Below are positions 21,522-31,263 of a stretch of 64,000 bases of DNA, piece by piece. The notes under the pieces are model-generated. The model was not told where the DNA came from and ran no database searches. It saw nothing but the letters and a program-made list of their open reading frames with translations. The stretch comes from Toxorhynchites rutilus septentrionalis (taxonomy: Eukaryota > Arthropoda > Insecta > Diptera > Culicidae). The stretch covers positions 55,464,097-55,528,096 of the forward strand of contig NC_073746.1 of NCBI RefSeq assembly GCF_029784135.1. Direction: 5' to 3'. How positions within the stretch are numbered: position 1 is the first letter of the stretch; each line of letters starts with the position of its first letter. A program made the position numbers and the translations under genes.

Positions 21522-23489
21522 ACAATTCAGTACTGAAGTAAAATGTATGAACGATGTGTTCCGATGAACAATTGCAAATATAAATATACATATATATAGA
21601 AGGTGTATTTGCATATGAAGTAAAATTCTGATTATACGCGAGCGTATAATGAGCGAATTTATAACACATGAGAATTGGGACTCTTTTGGAAGTGTATTTC
21701 CACTTATACTTTAGCCATTGAGACTGAAAAAATGTTCCAAGGCATGAAAATAGCAAGGAAAGAATTGCGATCTTACCTTGTAGCAACGCCACGGGAAGTC
21801 ACAAATTTAAACTTATTGTAATCAGTAAATTCAAAAAACCAATGTCATTCAGTGCAATCATTTCATATACATGCCTGTCGATGGCAAATATTCGGTAATA
21901 AAAAGTTCTTCCGCTCAGAAACTCGATGTTGATAATTCCTTCGTTGATCATATTTTTTTCACATATTCACGTTGGAGAACTTTAACCCTTCTTTTCGTTG
22001 GCCGAGGTGCTTTGATTGAATACTTGTCCGTTTACTATTTTTGACAGCAGAGGCAGCCGTGGCAGTGTTCCGAGCTCTGCAACACAATTTTCTTAACAAG
22101 TGTCAAAGTTTCTAAAACTTACATTATAGATCCATTAAACGTAGAAATAAAAATATTATCAACACAATTTTGTTTTATTGATTATCATGACATGAAACGC
22201 TATGACTCAGGAATAACAAATCGGTGCAAATCGACTCTTCCGCCCCGGATGCGTTAAAATAATTGGATAAAAATTAACGAACTACATTCTTCATAAATTA
22301 ATGCTAGCGTTCAAAATCATTAGGGCCCAACTGACATTTTGACAAGAATAGAAATTTTAGTATTATTAAGATGTTCTAAACTTAATTACAATTCAATTTT
22401 ACTTCTCGTCAAATGATAAATTTTTATGATTCTTAACGCAAGAATTATATTATTTGAAGGTTTTTTGTTTCATGCAAAGTGCCCTCGAAAAATAAATTTG
22501 ATTGACTCCGCATGACCTAGATTGAAACGAAAAGTTTTCCACTTGCGTTCAAGTTTAAGAAGAATCAAGTGTTCAGTATCCTAATTGTGAAAAAAAGTTA
22601 TTACAATTGTGGACAAGAGATAAACTTTCATAAAGCTCATAGACATTAATATACTAATCCTGATATAAGAAAAATCAAAGAAAAAATAAAACATTCTAGT
22701 TTGTTACATGTTCTGTTTTTTCAATGTTGAATGTAATGCGAAAAATATTTTTACTGATATGTTATTAGATTCTGTATATCCTCTTTCAACGTTATTCGTT
22801 GGCACATTCAATTTTATACCATTTGTGTAACTGGTGTGCCAGGTAGGTGAATTTCTATTTGTCAAAAGCTAAAACTACCAAATCCCGTGAATCTTCCCAC
22901 CTTTTATTCTTCACCTCGGTAAACAATAACAATCCAGCTTCAACCGAATTGGATATACGGAGCAAACGTTTTGGTGACGGTTTTCTCGTTATCGCGATGG
23001 TGGTGGTGATGGTGGTGGTGATGGTGATGATTCTCCAAAGTGCAATGTATTCAATAAAAACAAATTGTGTGTATGGTATCCGAAATACCGTAGCAACGAC
23101 TGAACATAAACTGTTAGGTATTTTATGTATTCACCTGAACAAACCAGGAATTTTGGCCGGTGTGAATGAAAATATTCGCTATTAAGGCAGTATTCTAGTC
23201 TAGACATTAGGTTAAACATTTTCCTGCCAACTTTAGGACTTACAGCAATAGTTGTAGAATCATAGATGATTTTCTAAAATCCTGTTTTCGGCACTTTTTT
23301 AAAATTGATGCAAAAAATAAAATAAATTTGTTTTCGTCAAAGAAACAAATTAAACTTATACACAATTTATTTGAGTCTCTAAAACATCCTGCGGGCGATC
23401 ATTTTTTGTTGAATCATTCATCTTCAATGACAAAAGGGTAATTTTTATCCAAACAAAAATATTACAGTGAGGAAAGGTCCTACATGAAC
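21522..23489. other. long gene-free stretch
   Basis: AT-rich with no supported gene. At 22996-23035 there is a short GGT/GAT trinucleotide-type repeat (ggtggtgatggtgatg). Nothing else stands out. Confidence 0.45.
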
Positions 23490-23497
23490 GTTATATG

Positions 23498-24409
23498 CAG
23501 GGTTGCCACATTTAATCCTGTAAAATTTTCCTAAAAAATCTGTATATCTGAATTTTTAGCAAAAAACTCTGTATCAAAAAACTAACGGCACAAATGGAAA
23601 GAAGGTTTATTTTCATTTTTATTTTTTATGGGTTGTTAAAGTCGTATCAATACAACAAAATAAACAATAAAAAGGTTTTTTATAAAGCTTGTTTTTCAAC
23701 CCTTCACAATGAAAACAAATTTAGGCGAATTTTGGCGAACTTTTCTCACCAACCAATTAGAACGAAGCGCGGAAATATTTGCGAAAAAGCGAAAATATAT
23801 GGAATTTGCAATGCTTTTGCTGCAGAAAAAATACAAATTCGCGTTGCTCTGTCCACATTCGCTGTTGCCTCTGTCCACATTAGAAAGCTGGAACAAGACA
23901 ACCCAGATGGGTGTGTAAGTAATATTCAAGCTTGCTGCAAGATAATAAAAATTTTCCGAACTTCTATTTATACTCTACTAATTTTTTCAATATTGAATTG
24001 TATCGAGTTCGAGATATACTTGAAGTCACATTTGTGAGTAGTATGAATTTGTTTCACCAATTTCGAACAACTTTTTTCCGTTGTAAGGACGATGGATTGA
24101 CAGATTCGCATGATTTCGTAATTCAATGTGAATGACTTTAGCGAAAACATTTCGCAAGCATCAATTTCGCAACTGAAAAATTCGCTTAATGTCTCCATGA
24201 CTAACTGAAAAAAAACAAAGTGTATTAGTAAGAAGGTGTACAACAAGAATTGTACTGTAATGAATTAAATTTTTTCAATTGAATTTAAAAAAAAATCTGT
24301 AAATTCTGTATCTTTGCTGAAAATCTGTAATCCTGTATATACAGATTCTGTTTCTTAAATTTAGAGAAAAATCTGTAAAGTAGAATATTCTGTATGTGTG
24401 ACAACCCTG
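23498..24409. mobile_element. non-autonomous hAT element, 912 bp
   Basis: Ends are CAGGGTTGCCACA (left) and the complement of CAGGGTTGTCACA (right), a classic hAT terminus. Flanks are gttatatg (23490-23497) and gttataga (24410-24417), an 8-bp duplication with two mismatches. Subterminal 'ctgtat/ctgtaa' motifs are repeated many times at both ends. Short frames inside (for example 23594-24037) show no transposase motif. Confidence 0.8.
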
Positions 24410-24539
24410 GTTATAGAAATGAAATGAAAACTGGTAGATAAGGTTTATTGAATTGTTATTGAATTGGTAAGCAAAAATTATGTTCATCTATAAAATCTTA
24501 GGAAAAACAGAAATAAATCTATTTTTCATTTCTTCTACA

Positions 24540-25090
24540 TCTACACACATCAAGATAACAATGATGATGCTTCCTTCGTTGTGTCCCCGTTTCATATCCC
24601 TCCTATCCAAACGATAAACTTTTACTTAGTCGCGGCAATACATACACACACTCTTTACAGATACACTGGCCAAAGGTTGTGCAGTCCATTGATCATTTAA
24701 CAAGAGCCAAAGGTTATACCGCTCATGACAACTCTACACGAGCTGATGATTGCGCCGGCTAGTGACCATTATATCCTGGATTCCACGAGTCGAGAAAGAC
24801 GCACCACGCTAGATATGGGGTAGACTAGGGGGGCGTTGCTGATTAATGGTCAGCTGCATCCCAATAGGAAGTATTCCGTGTCGGGCACACGTACAGAGCA
24901 TCGAAGACTGCCACATACCAATTATGAGAACACTTGTAATACTAACCTCGAGCTAACCACGAGTAATCGGTTACATATTACTAACATAGTTGTAAGCAAA
25001 CATTGTCGAAATATTGAACTCCCGGCCCCGTTAGGCTGACGCCATATGAGCCTTAATAAAAATATATATTTTGGATAAAAAAAAAAACAA
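24540..25090 (+). mobile_element. LINE 3' end with poly(A)
   Basis: The right end reads 'cggccccgttaggctgacgc', 'catatgagccttaataaaaa', a short AT tract and then a run of at least ten A at about 25078-25090. Such a 3' end (a conserved tail block, then oligo(A)) is typical of non-LTR retrotransposons and suggests the 3' untranslated region of one that was truncated on insertion. No coding sequence remains. The left boundary is a guess. Confidence 0.45.
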
Positions 25091-26552
25091 AACGTGTCGG
25101 TGATCGCAAATCGTCAATCTTCTATTTGCACGAAAAAAAATATTCTGAAAGATCTGTTTAGATATTTTGACTTTTTCCAACAATGAACGATTCAAATCGA
25201 TCCTCTAGATAGCGTTCAATCAAAGTTCAATAGGCTATGATCCATTACATCTTTCTAATCCCACCAAATACAGGGCATCGACTTCCTGCTAAAGTTATTC
25301 AGTTTCAGATTGTCTGGTTCTATGCGTAATTTTTCGAATTTAGGATTCTCAAAATTTATCCACTTTTCAACCCCAAACGACTTCTTTAGGTGCGAGCAAA
25401 ATTTCGCATTCCGTTCCACATTTCTCATTCTTGATGAATTATCAAAATACGTTTATTGACGATCGGTTTACTTCAACTTCAACGACACGTCACACCCTTG
25501 TGATTCCGCCAAAAACAGAGCATTGCCTTCATGACGAAGCGACTCCACATCAACATCCATTGCACGGATGTTGTTCTTGTTTTTTTTGCGCTTGAGATTC
25601 TTCAAGAATCTACTTTTCATACTATAACACCTTACTTCTGTATACTGCGCTGAAAGTTTCACGATACGTATGATTAATTTTTCATGTTCTCGCGCATCTG
25701 TAAAAGTTTAAAGCATCTATAATTCAACACAATCTCTAAAATTTTTAGTTTCACTATAAACAGTGATTAGCCAACACCATGTGATAAAGCTGAGAGTATC
25801 TTTAAAGTTTGTTATTTAATGATCTTTATATTTTTGTTTTCTGGAAGAAAGCTTGCGTGTATTTAGGAGTGTTTTCTGGCTTATTGATGACTTTTTCCGA
25901 TCGGTCACTCAATTTGCGCGATTCGAGCGTTGTTTTCGGGTTGAAAGTGGCGCCAAAGTGATGCATCATTTAAGCTGGATGTGAAGGAAGGTGTTTAACT
26001 GGGATGAGAGCTGTGTATTTCGCTGCGGTTGCTGCTGCCACTAACACATCACCGATTCGGTTCTGACTTTTGTTGCCGTTCTACGAAAGGTGCTGCGTAG
26101 TAGCATTTGTGGTTTATTTATTCGGGAATAATGTTTATGGGAGCGTACCAGTTGGGTACTTTCTTTTCTTAACTATACTTTCAGTCATAGACTGGTTCAT
26201 CTACGATAGATACTGAAAAACTACTTGAAAGTTTAATCGGATATTTAAATTGACATTGATCGACATTACCACCCGTAATTTTTCAATCGAAAAACGGTGT
26301 TCAACGGTGAATGGGGTTGAATGGATCAATAAAAAAAACTGTTGTATTTGATGAGAATGGAGCTATCGGTCGACGATGATGAGCTCTTTGCCCCAAATGA
26401 AAGCATAGTATCTGGTCGAGAAATGGTTTCAACAAGCCGGCACTATTTGTAATTGAGAGGAGAGTATGATAAGTAACTAATATTTGGTTTTGGATCTGTA
26501 AATCATTGACCTTCAAAAAAAAATTGTGACACACTAAATTTCTTCATATATA
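25091..26552. other. gene-free stretch
   Basis: No supported gene. A moderately GC-rich patch at about 25900-26100 has no open frame worth reporting. Nothing else is seen. Confidence 0.4.
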
Positions 26553-26876
26553 CAGTGACTCAAACTTGAATTCGTACACTACCATGCAGATATTTTTTCA
26601 CTACTTTTGAAAATCCAAAACAAGCTTTCGAAACATTCTATTTAGATAATGATATATACATCATTTTAAAGCTTAAATCTTCAGATTTTGAAATATTTTA
26701 CGGACATATTTTTTATCTTGATGTGTGTAGATATATTGGACAAAAATATCAAGAACAAATAAAAATCGGTTTCTTTCTGTTTTTTCGAAAAAATTGTGGA
26801 CAATTTTTGCCAACCAAGCCACAAGTAATGAAACGAGATCTGTGTGGTGGTGTATGAATTCGAGTTTGAGTCACTG
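26553..26876. mobile_element. Tc1-like MITE, 324 bp
   Basis: CAGTGACTCAAACTTGAATTC at the left is matched by its complement (GAATTCGAGTTTGAGTCACTG) at the right with few mismatches, and TA flanks both ends (26551-26552 and 26877-26878). TA target sites and this type of terminus fit a Tc1-like element. No transposase frame is left. Confidence 0.8.
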
Positions 26877-26878
26877 TA

Positions 26879-27309
26879 TATCGACAACCGGTGGTGGAGG
26901 ACTATTTGATAGGAATATGAAATTTAACCAAAATTCAAAAATCAAAAGTTACATTAATACCAATCACACTTTGCCATACTTAAGGATATTGAGTAGATTT
27001 TTTTAACTTAAAATGAAACATCTCAAAACAGAAATATTCAAAGTAAAAAAAAGTTTGGTGTTCATTACACTCCAATCAAACAAGAAGTTTTCAAGTCTTT
27101 ATTTAGTAAGCAAAAATAGATTGTAAATAGGCTCTCAGAAGGAAGAAGGACCATTTTGCATTGTTAGCTGTCTGACGTTGGACGAAACGATTTATTTTCT
27201 TGATATTTCCTAGGTTTTTGTTTTGGAGCATAAGTCTTGGGGAGGATTTTTCGAAATTACTGTTATTTTCCGAGTTCTAGCCATTTTAAGAGACGCGTTA
27301 TTTAATCCG
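26879..27309. other. gene-free spacer before the tandem duplication
   Basis: No gene or repeat boundary recognised. Confidence 0.4.
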
Positions 27310-27678
27310 ATATGACTTGACTCAAATCTTTAAAGTTTTTTTTTTGCCAAGCTAACGTACACGTTTCTTCCTTTTACGGTAATGCAGTGAAATTTATATT
27401 AAATACTCTTTTTTGGGAACAAAATTCGACATGTTGTAAAAATGTTCAAAAAACATTTTACACTGAATCATTTAAACCGATCAGACTACGTTACGAAAAA
27501 ACCTGTGAACCTCAGTACACTTATTGATATCATAAGAGGCGATAAACCCAAAATTTTGCTGTCCAATGAGTATCTTGTCTGCAAAAACGTGGTGTGAATC
27601 TGCGCCTAATTCCATGCATACGTGCGGAAAAACAATTGCAAACCAAAACATCGAACCTACTAATCGCTCATTTCGGGG

Positions 27679-27685
27679 TATAAAA
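27679..27685 (+). promoter_or_regulatory. TATA box of array gene 3A
   Basis: TATAAAA followed 32 bp later by a TCAGT arthropod initiator (27711-27715), giving a predicted leader of about 25 nt before the ATG at 27738. Confidence 0.8.
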
Positions 27686-27737
27686 TTTCCCCCCGGACCG
27701 ACTCAAAGCATCAGTCAGCATTCGCCGTCTATTGAAC

Positions 27738-28223
27738 ATGAATCACTTCAATGTACTGTTAGCCTTCGCCCTCGCAGTAGCGACCGTCTCTGCGGGTCCT
27801 ATCGGTCCTGACGGGATTGCCAAATGCTACCGGGACTCGTGCCAGCCCGGACAAAACCCGGAGCAGTGTAAACAGTGTTGCGAAGAGCTTGTTCAACGTT
27901 TCTTCAAAGACGTGGACAGCATCCGTACCAGCTGTATCGGAAACTGTAGCAGCTCCGAACCAATTATAACACCAGCGGCCCTATTGGATCTGTCGTCCAT
28001 CCTTGGGGGAATCCCGGTAGTTGGTCCACTTTTAAGCGGTCTTCTTGGTTCACTCTTGGGAGGTGGTGCCAGTGGAGCTCTTAGTGGCGTAACTGGCGCA
28101 CTTAGTGGCCTCACTGGCGGTGCATCTGGCGCTACTGGCGCTGCTACCAACGCTCTTAGCGGACTCACCGGCGCTCTTGGTGGCCTCGGTGGTCTTACCG
28201 GAGTCATTCCCGGTCTAGGATAA
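27738..28223 (+). CDS. array gene 3A: secreted Cys-module protein with Gly/Leu/Ala tail (161 aa)
   Basis: Same unrecognised family as genes 1 and 2. The ATG at 27738 lies just after the TATA/TCAGT promoter and opens a signal peptide (MNHFNVLLAFALAVATVSAG, cleavage near residue 19-20). Seven cysteines at 30, 35, 44, 47, 48, 66 and 70 keep the spacing of genes 1 and 2, and the core EELVQRFFKDVDSIRTSC is identical. The segment ALLDLSSILGGIPVVGPLL is hydrophobic. Instead of LPATA repeats, the tail is built from GALSGLTG-like units rich in Gly, Ala, Leu and Thr and ends IPGLG. It differs from copy 3B (29829) by three residues (A/G, S/G in the tail; V/A near the C-terminus). Predicted secreted; role unknown. 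Confidence 0.9.
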   Translation: MNHFNVLLAFALAVATVSAGPIGPDGIAKCYRDSCQPGQNPEQCKQCCEELVQRFFKDVDSIRTSCIGNCSSSEPIITPAALLDLSSILGGIPVVGPLLSGLLGSLLGGGASGALSGVTGALSGLTGGASGATGAATNALSGLTGALGGLGGLTGVIPGLG

Positions 28224-28490
28224 TCGGATAATAATGAGCTCTAAGGGTAATCGATGTTCTATTTCAATTATACAAACAATGTTGAGCAAATATAAAGAAA
28301 TACTAAAAAAACGTGTCTGTCCACAACGAAAAGAAAGCCAATAAACACATTCCTCCACAATAATTCAATTCCCAACCCTTATCCTTTTCGTAGAAACGTG
28401 CTGCTCCATTTTATGTGTTCAAGCGTGCGTACGTGCTCGAAATGCTATTGCGAACAAGAACACAGACTATGTCTGACGTTTAATCCCAAG

Positions 28491-28497
28491 TATAAAT
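28491..28497 (+). promoter_or_regulatory. TATA box of pseudogene 4A
   Basis: TATAAAT, 59 bp before the start codon at 28550, identical in the unit B copy (30589-30595). Confidence 0.7.
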
Positions 28498-28549
28498 TTT
28501 CCGCGTTTTCAAATATCACCAATTAGTCAACTCTCACCAGCAACACGAA

Positions 28550-28892
28550 ATGAATTACCTCGGGGTGCTGCTAGTTGTTGCTCTCGCTACTCCGACCACC
28601 CTCACCATCGCACACCCCCTCGACTCTGAAGGAGTTGCAGCCCGGACAAAATCCGGAACAGTGCAAAAAGTGCTGTGAGGAGCTTATCCAAAGGTTGTTC
28701 AGGGATGTGGACGCCATCCGTACCAACTGCCTAGGAAACTGTGGTGGCGGCAGTGATCCAAACATAACACCAATATCCTTAGCATTGGGCGGGGATGTGA
28801 TTAGTAGTCTTCTTTCGTCGGTGATAGGATTACTAATCGGAGCTTTGAGTGGTGGTGCTATCGTACTTATTCGCGGTAGTGTTTTAGGGTAG
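28550..28892 (+). pseudogene. array gene 4A: frameshifted copy of the 121-aa Cys-module gene
   Basis: Compared with the intact copy 4B (30648-31013) this copy lacks 23 bp, just after 'gaaggagttgc', that code for the first two cysteines (the SCYREKC stretch). Reading from the ATG at 28550 then runs out of frame and stops at 28676-28678 after 42 codons. The rest of the cysteine module and tail remain open in the other frame up to 28892 but lack an ATG and a signal peptide. Promoter and AATAAA (28904-28909) are retained, so RNA may still be made. The deletion lies between two TGCCAGC direct repeats that are visible in copy 4B, which suggests slippage. There are also a few substitutions (for example Ala to Pro in the leader, Gly to Arg near the C-terminus). 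Confidence 0.9.
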
Positions 28893-29140
28893 TCAACAAA
28901 GAAAATAAACCTTGACAAAAAAAAATTAAAATTGATGTGTTTCTTCCCTTCCCTGAAATATAAACCGCAATAGACTCTACTATGGTGGTTTCTGCTATAA
29001 CCATTTCTGCTGAAAAGAGGTGTACGGTTCCCTTCTGAACTGTTTTTTCAAATTCTTCTATGTTAAGGGTGGAACGATAAAAATTTGGTCGAAGAAAGGT
29101 GCGTATAGTTTAGATTAATTTTTTACTCAAAAAAATAGTA

Positions 29141-29400
29141 GGAGTGCCGGCAGGTTTCTTCGTTTTTTTTTAAATTAAAGCTTTATTCAGTAAAAATAGT
29201 TACAATTTAATATTCAAAGTGTTGTCCATCGCTAGTCCCAACTTTTTCCAGTCTTTCTGACAATTCACGGATCCCTTTGTGGAAATAATCGGCCGTTTTG
29301 TCAGCTAACCACGAATCGATCCAATTTTTGACTTCATCAAAAGTGCTGGTCAACCAGGCCATGTTGCATCGATCGAAAAAGGTAGTAATCAGACGGAGCA
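29141..29400 (-). mobile_element. mariner fragment truncated by the tandem duplication
   Basis: Starts after TA (29139-29140) with GGAGTGCCGGCAGGTTTCTT, the same terminus as the fuller copy at 31264. The minus strand encodes the transposase C-terminus (AWLTSTFDEVKNWIDSWLA ... FHKGIRELSERLEK), ending QHFEY. It is cut at 29400, where unit B begins. Confidence 0.9.
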
Positions 29401-29769
29401 ATATGACTTGACTCAAATCTTTAAATTTTTTTTTTTGCCAAGCTAACGTACACGTTTCTTCCTTTTACGGTAATGCAGTGAAATTCATATTAAATACTCT
29501 TTTTTGGGAACAAAATTCGACATGTTGTAAAAATGTTTAAAAACCATTTTACACTGAATCATTTAAACCGATCAGACTACGTTACGAAAAAACCTGTGGA
29601 CCTCAGTACACTTATTGATATCATAAGAGGCGATAAACCCAAAATTTTGCTGTCCAATGAGTATCTTGTCTGCAAAAACGTGGTGTGAATCTGCGCCTAA
29701 TTCCATGCATACGTGCGGAAAAACAATTGCAAACCAAAACATCGAACCTACTAATCGCTCATTTCGGGG

Positions 29770-29776
29770 TATAAAA
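29770..29776 (+). promoter_or_regulatory. TATA box of array gene 3B
   Basis: TATAAAA with a TCAGT initiator at 29802-29806, identical to unit A. Confidence 0.8.
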
Positions 29777-29828
29777 TTTCCCCCCGGACCGACTCAAAGC
29801 ATCAGTCAGCATTCGCCGTCTATTGAAC

Positions 29829-30314
29829 ATGAATCACTTCAATGTACTGTTAGCCTTCGCCCTCGCAGTAGCGACCGTCTCTGCGGGTCCTATCGGTCCT
29901 GACGGGATTGCCAAATGCTACCGGGACTCGTGCCAGCCCGGACAAAACCCGGAGCAGTGTAAACAGTGTTGCGAAGAGCTTGTTCAACGTTTCTTCAAAG
30001 ACGTGGACAGCATCCGTACCAGCTGTATCGGAAACTGTAGCAGCTCCGAACCAATTATAACACCAGCGGCCCTATTGGATCTGTCGTCCATCCTTGGGGG
30101 AATCCCGGTAGTTGGTCCACTTTTGAGCGGTCTTCTTGGTTCACTCTTGGGAGGTGGTGGCGGTGGAGCTCTTAGTGGCGTAACTGGCGCACTTAGTGGC
30201 CTCACTGGCGGTGCATCTGGCGCTACTGGCGCTGCTACCAACGCTCTTAGCGGACTCACCGGCGCTCTTGGTGGCCTCGGTGGTCTTACCGGAGCCATTC
30301 CCGGTCTAGGATAA
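29829..30314 (+). CDS. array gene 3B: secreted Cys-module protein with Gly/Leu/Ala tail (161 aa)
   Basis: Near-identical duplicate of gene 3A, with the same promoter, signal peptide, seven-cysteine module and hydrophobic GIPVVGPLL segment. In its tail LLGGGGGGALSG replaces LLGGGASGALSG, and the C-terminus reads GAIPGLG instead of GVIPGLG. Only three residue differences over 161 indicate a recent duplication or ongoing gene conversion. Both copies look functional, so the duplication should raise dosage of this product. Confidence 0.9.
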   Translation: MNHFNVLLAFALAVATVSAGPIGPDGIAKCYRDSCQPGQNPEQCKQCCEELVQRFFKDVDSIRTSCIGNCSSSEPIITPAALLDLSSILGGIPVVGPLLSGLLGSLLGGGGGGALSGVTGALSGLTGGASGATGAATNALSGLTGALGGLGGLTGAIPGLG

Positions 30315-30588
30315 TCGGATAATAACGAGCTCTAAGGGTAATCGATGTTCTATTTCAATTATACAAACAATGTTGAGCAAATATAAAGAAATACTAAAAA
30401 AAACGCACAACGCACAACACACAACGAAAAGAAAGCCAATAAACACATTCCTCCACAATAATTCAATTCCCAACCCTTATCCTTTTCGTAGAAACGTGCT
30501 GCTCCATTTTATGTGTTCAAGCGTGCGTACGTGCTCGAAATGCTATTGCGAACAAGAACACAGACTATGTCTGACGTTTAATCCCAAG

Positions 30589-30595
30589 TATAAAT
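30589..30595 (+). promoter_or_regulatory. TATA box of array gene 4B
   Basis: TATAAAT 59 bp before the ATG at 30648. Confidence 0.7.
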
Positions 30596-30647
30596 TTTCC
30601 GCGTTTTCAAATATCACCAATTAGTCAACTCTCACCAGCAACACGAA

Positions 30648-31013
30648 ATGAATTACCTCGGGGTGCTGCTAGTTGTTGCTCTCGCTACTGCGACCACCCT
30701 CACCATCGCACACCCCCTCGACTCTGAAGGAGTTGCCAGCTGCTATCGGGAGAAGTGCCAGCCCGGACAAAATACGGAACAGTGCAAAAAGTGCTGTGAG
30801 GAGCTTATCCAAAGGTTGTTCAGGGATGTGGACGCCATCCGTACCAATTGCCTAGGAAACTGTGGTAGCGGCAGTGATCCAAACATAACACCAATATCCT
30901 TAGCACTGGGCGGGGATGTGATTAGTAGTCTTCTTTCGTCGGTGATAGGATTACTAATCGGAGCTTTGAGTGGTGGTGCTATCGGACTTATTGGCGGTAG
31001 TGTTTTAGGGTAG
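30648..31013 (+). CDS. array gene 4B: short secreted Cys-module protein (121 aa)
   Basis: Intact member of the family. The signal peptide covers about residues 1-21 (MNYLGVLLVVALATATTLTIA), probably followed by cleavage before HPLDSEG. Cysteines at 32, 37, 46, 49, 50, 68 and 72 keep the spacing, with conservative changes in the core (EELIQRLFRDVDAIRTNC). There is no long repeat tail: residues 73-121 are a hydrophobic Ser/Leu/Ile/Gly stretch (VISSLLSSVIGLLIGALSGG) ending GGSVLG, which could be a membrane-active or self-associating helix. AATAAA is at 31025-31030. It is the only working copy of this type, because 4A is frameshifted. Function unknown. Confidence 0.9.
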   Translation: MNYLGVLLVVALATATTLTIAHPLDSEGVASCYREKCQPGQNTEQCKKCCEELIQRLFRDVDAIRTNCLGNCGSGSDPNITPISLALGGDVISSLLSSVIGLLIGALSGGAIGLIGGSVLG

Positions 31014-31024
31014 TCAACGAAGAA

Positions 31025-31030
31025 AATAAA
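31025..31030 (+). terminator. poly(A) signal of array gene 4B
   Basis: AATAAA, 11 bp after the stop codon; the same signal follows pseudogene 4A at 28904-28909. Confidence 0.6.
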
Positions 31031-31263
31031 CATTGACAAAAAAAAAATTAAAATTGATGTGTTTCTTCCCTTCCCTGAAATATAAACCGCAATAGACTCT
31101 ATTATGGTGGTTTCTGCTATAACCATTTCTGCTGAAAAGAGGTGTACGGTTCCCTTCTGAACTATTTTTTTCAGATTTCTCTATGTTGAGGGTGGAACGA
31201 TAAAAATTTGGTCGAAGAAAGGTGCGTATAGTTTGGATTAACTTTTTACTCAAAAAAGTAATA

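Larger units (their letters stand above)
27310..29400 (+). repeat. tandem duplication, unit A (2091 bp)
   Basis: The sequence from 'atatgacttgactcaaatc' at 27310 is repeated from 29401 with very few differences over more than 2 kb. Unit A holds array gene 3A, pseudogene 4A and the right-hand part of a mariner element (29141-29400). Unit A ends at 'gacggagcaat', exactly where the mariner continues in unit B with 'gtctggag'. The junction shows at most a two-base (AT) microhomology. Confidence 0.95.

Noticed and set aside
27566..27811. 81-codon frame MSILSAKTWCESAP..., present identically at 29657-29902
   Set aside because: It overlaps the promoter and start of genes 3A/3B in another frame. Its identity in both units only reflects the recent tandem duplication.
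28575..28892. 105-codon frame over pseudogene 4A
   Set aside because: It begins with TTG, not ATG, and has no signal peptide. It is the tail of the frameshifted gene.
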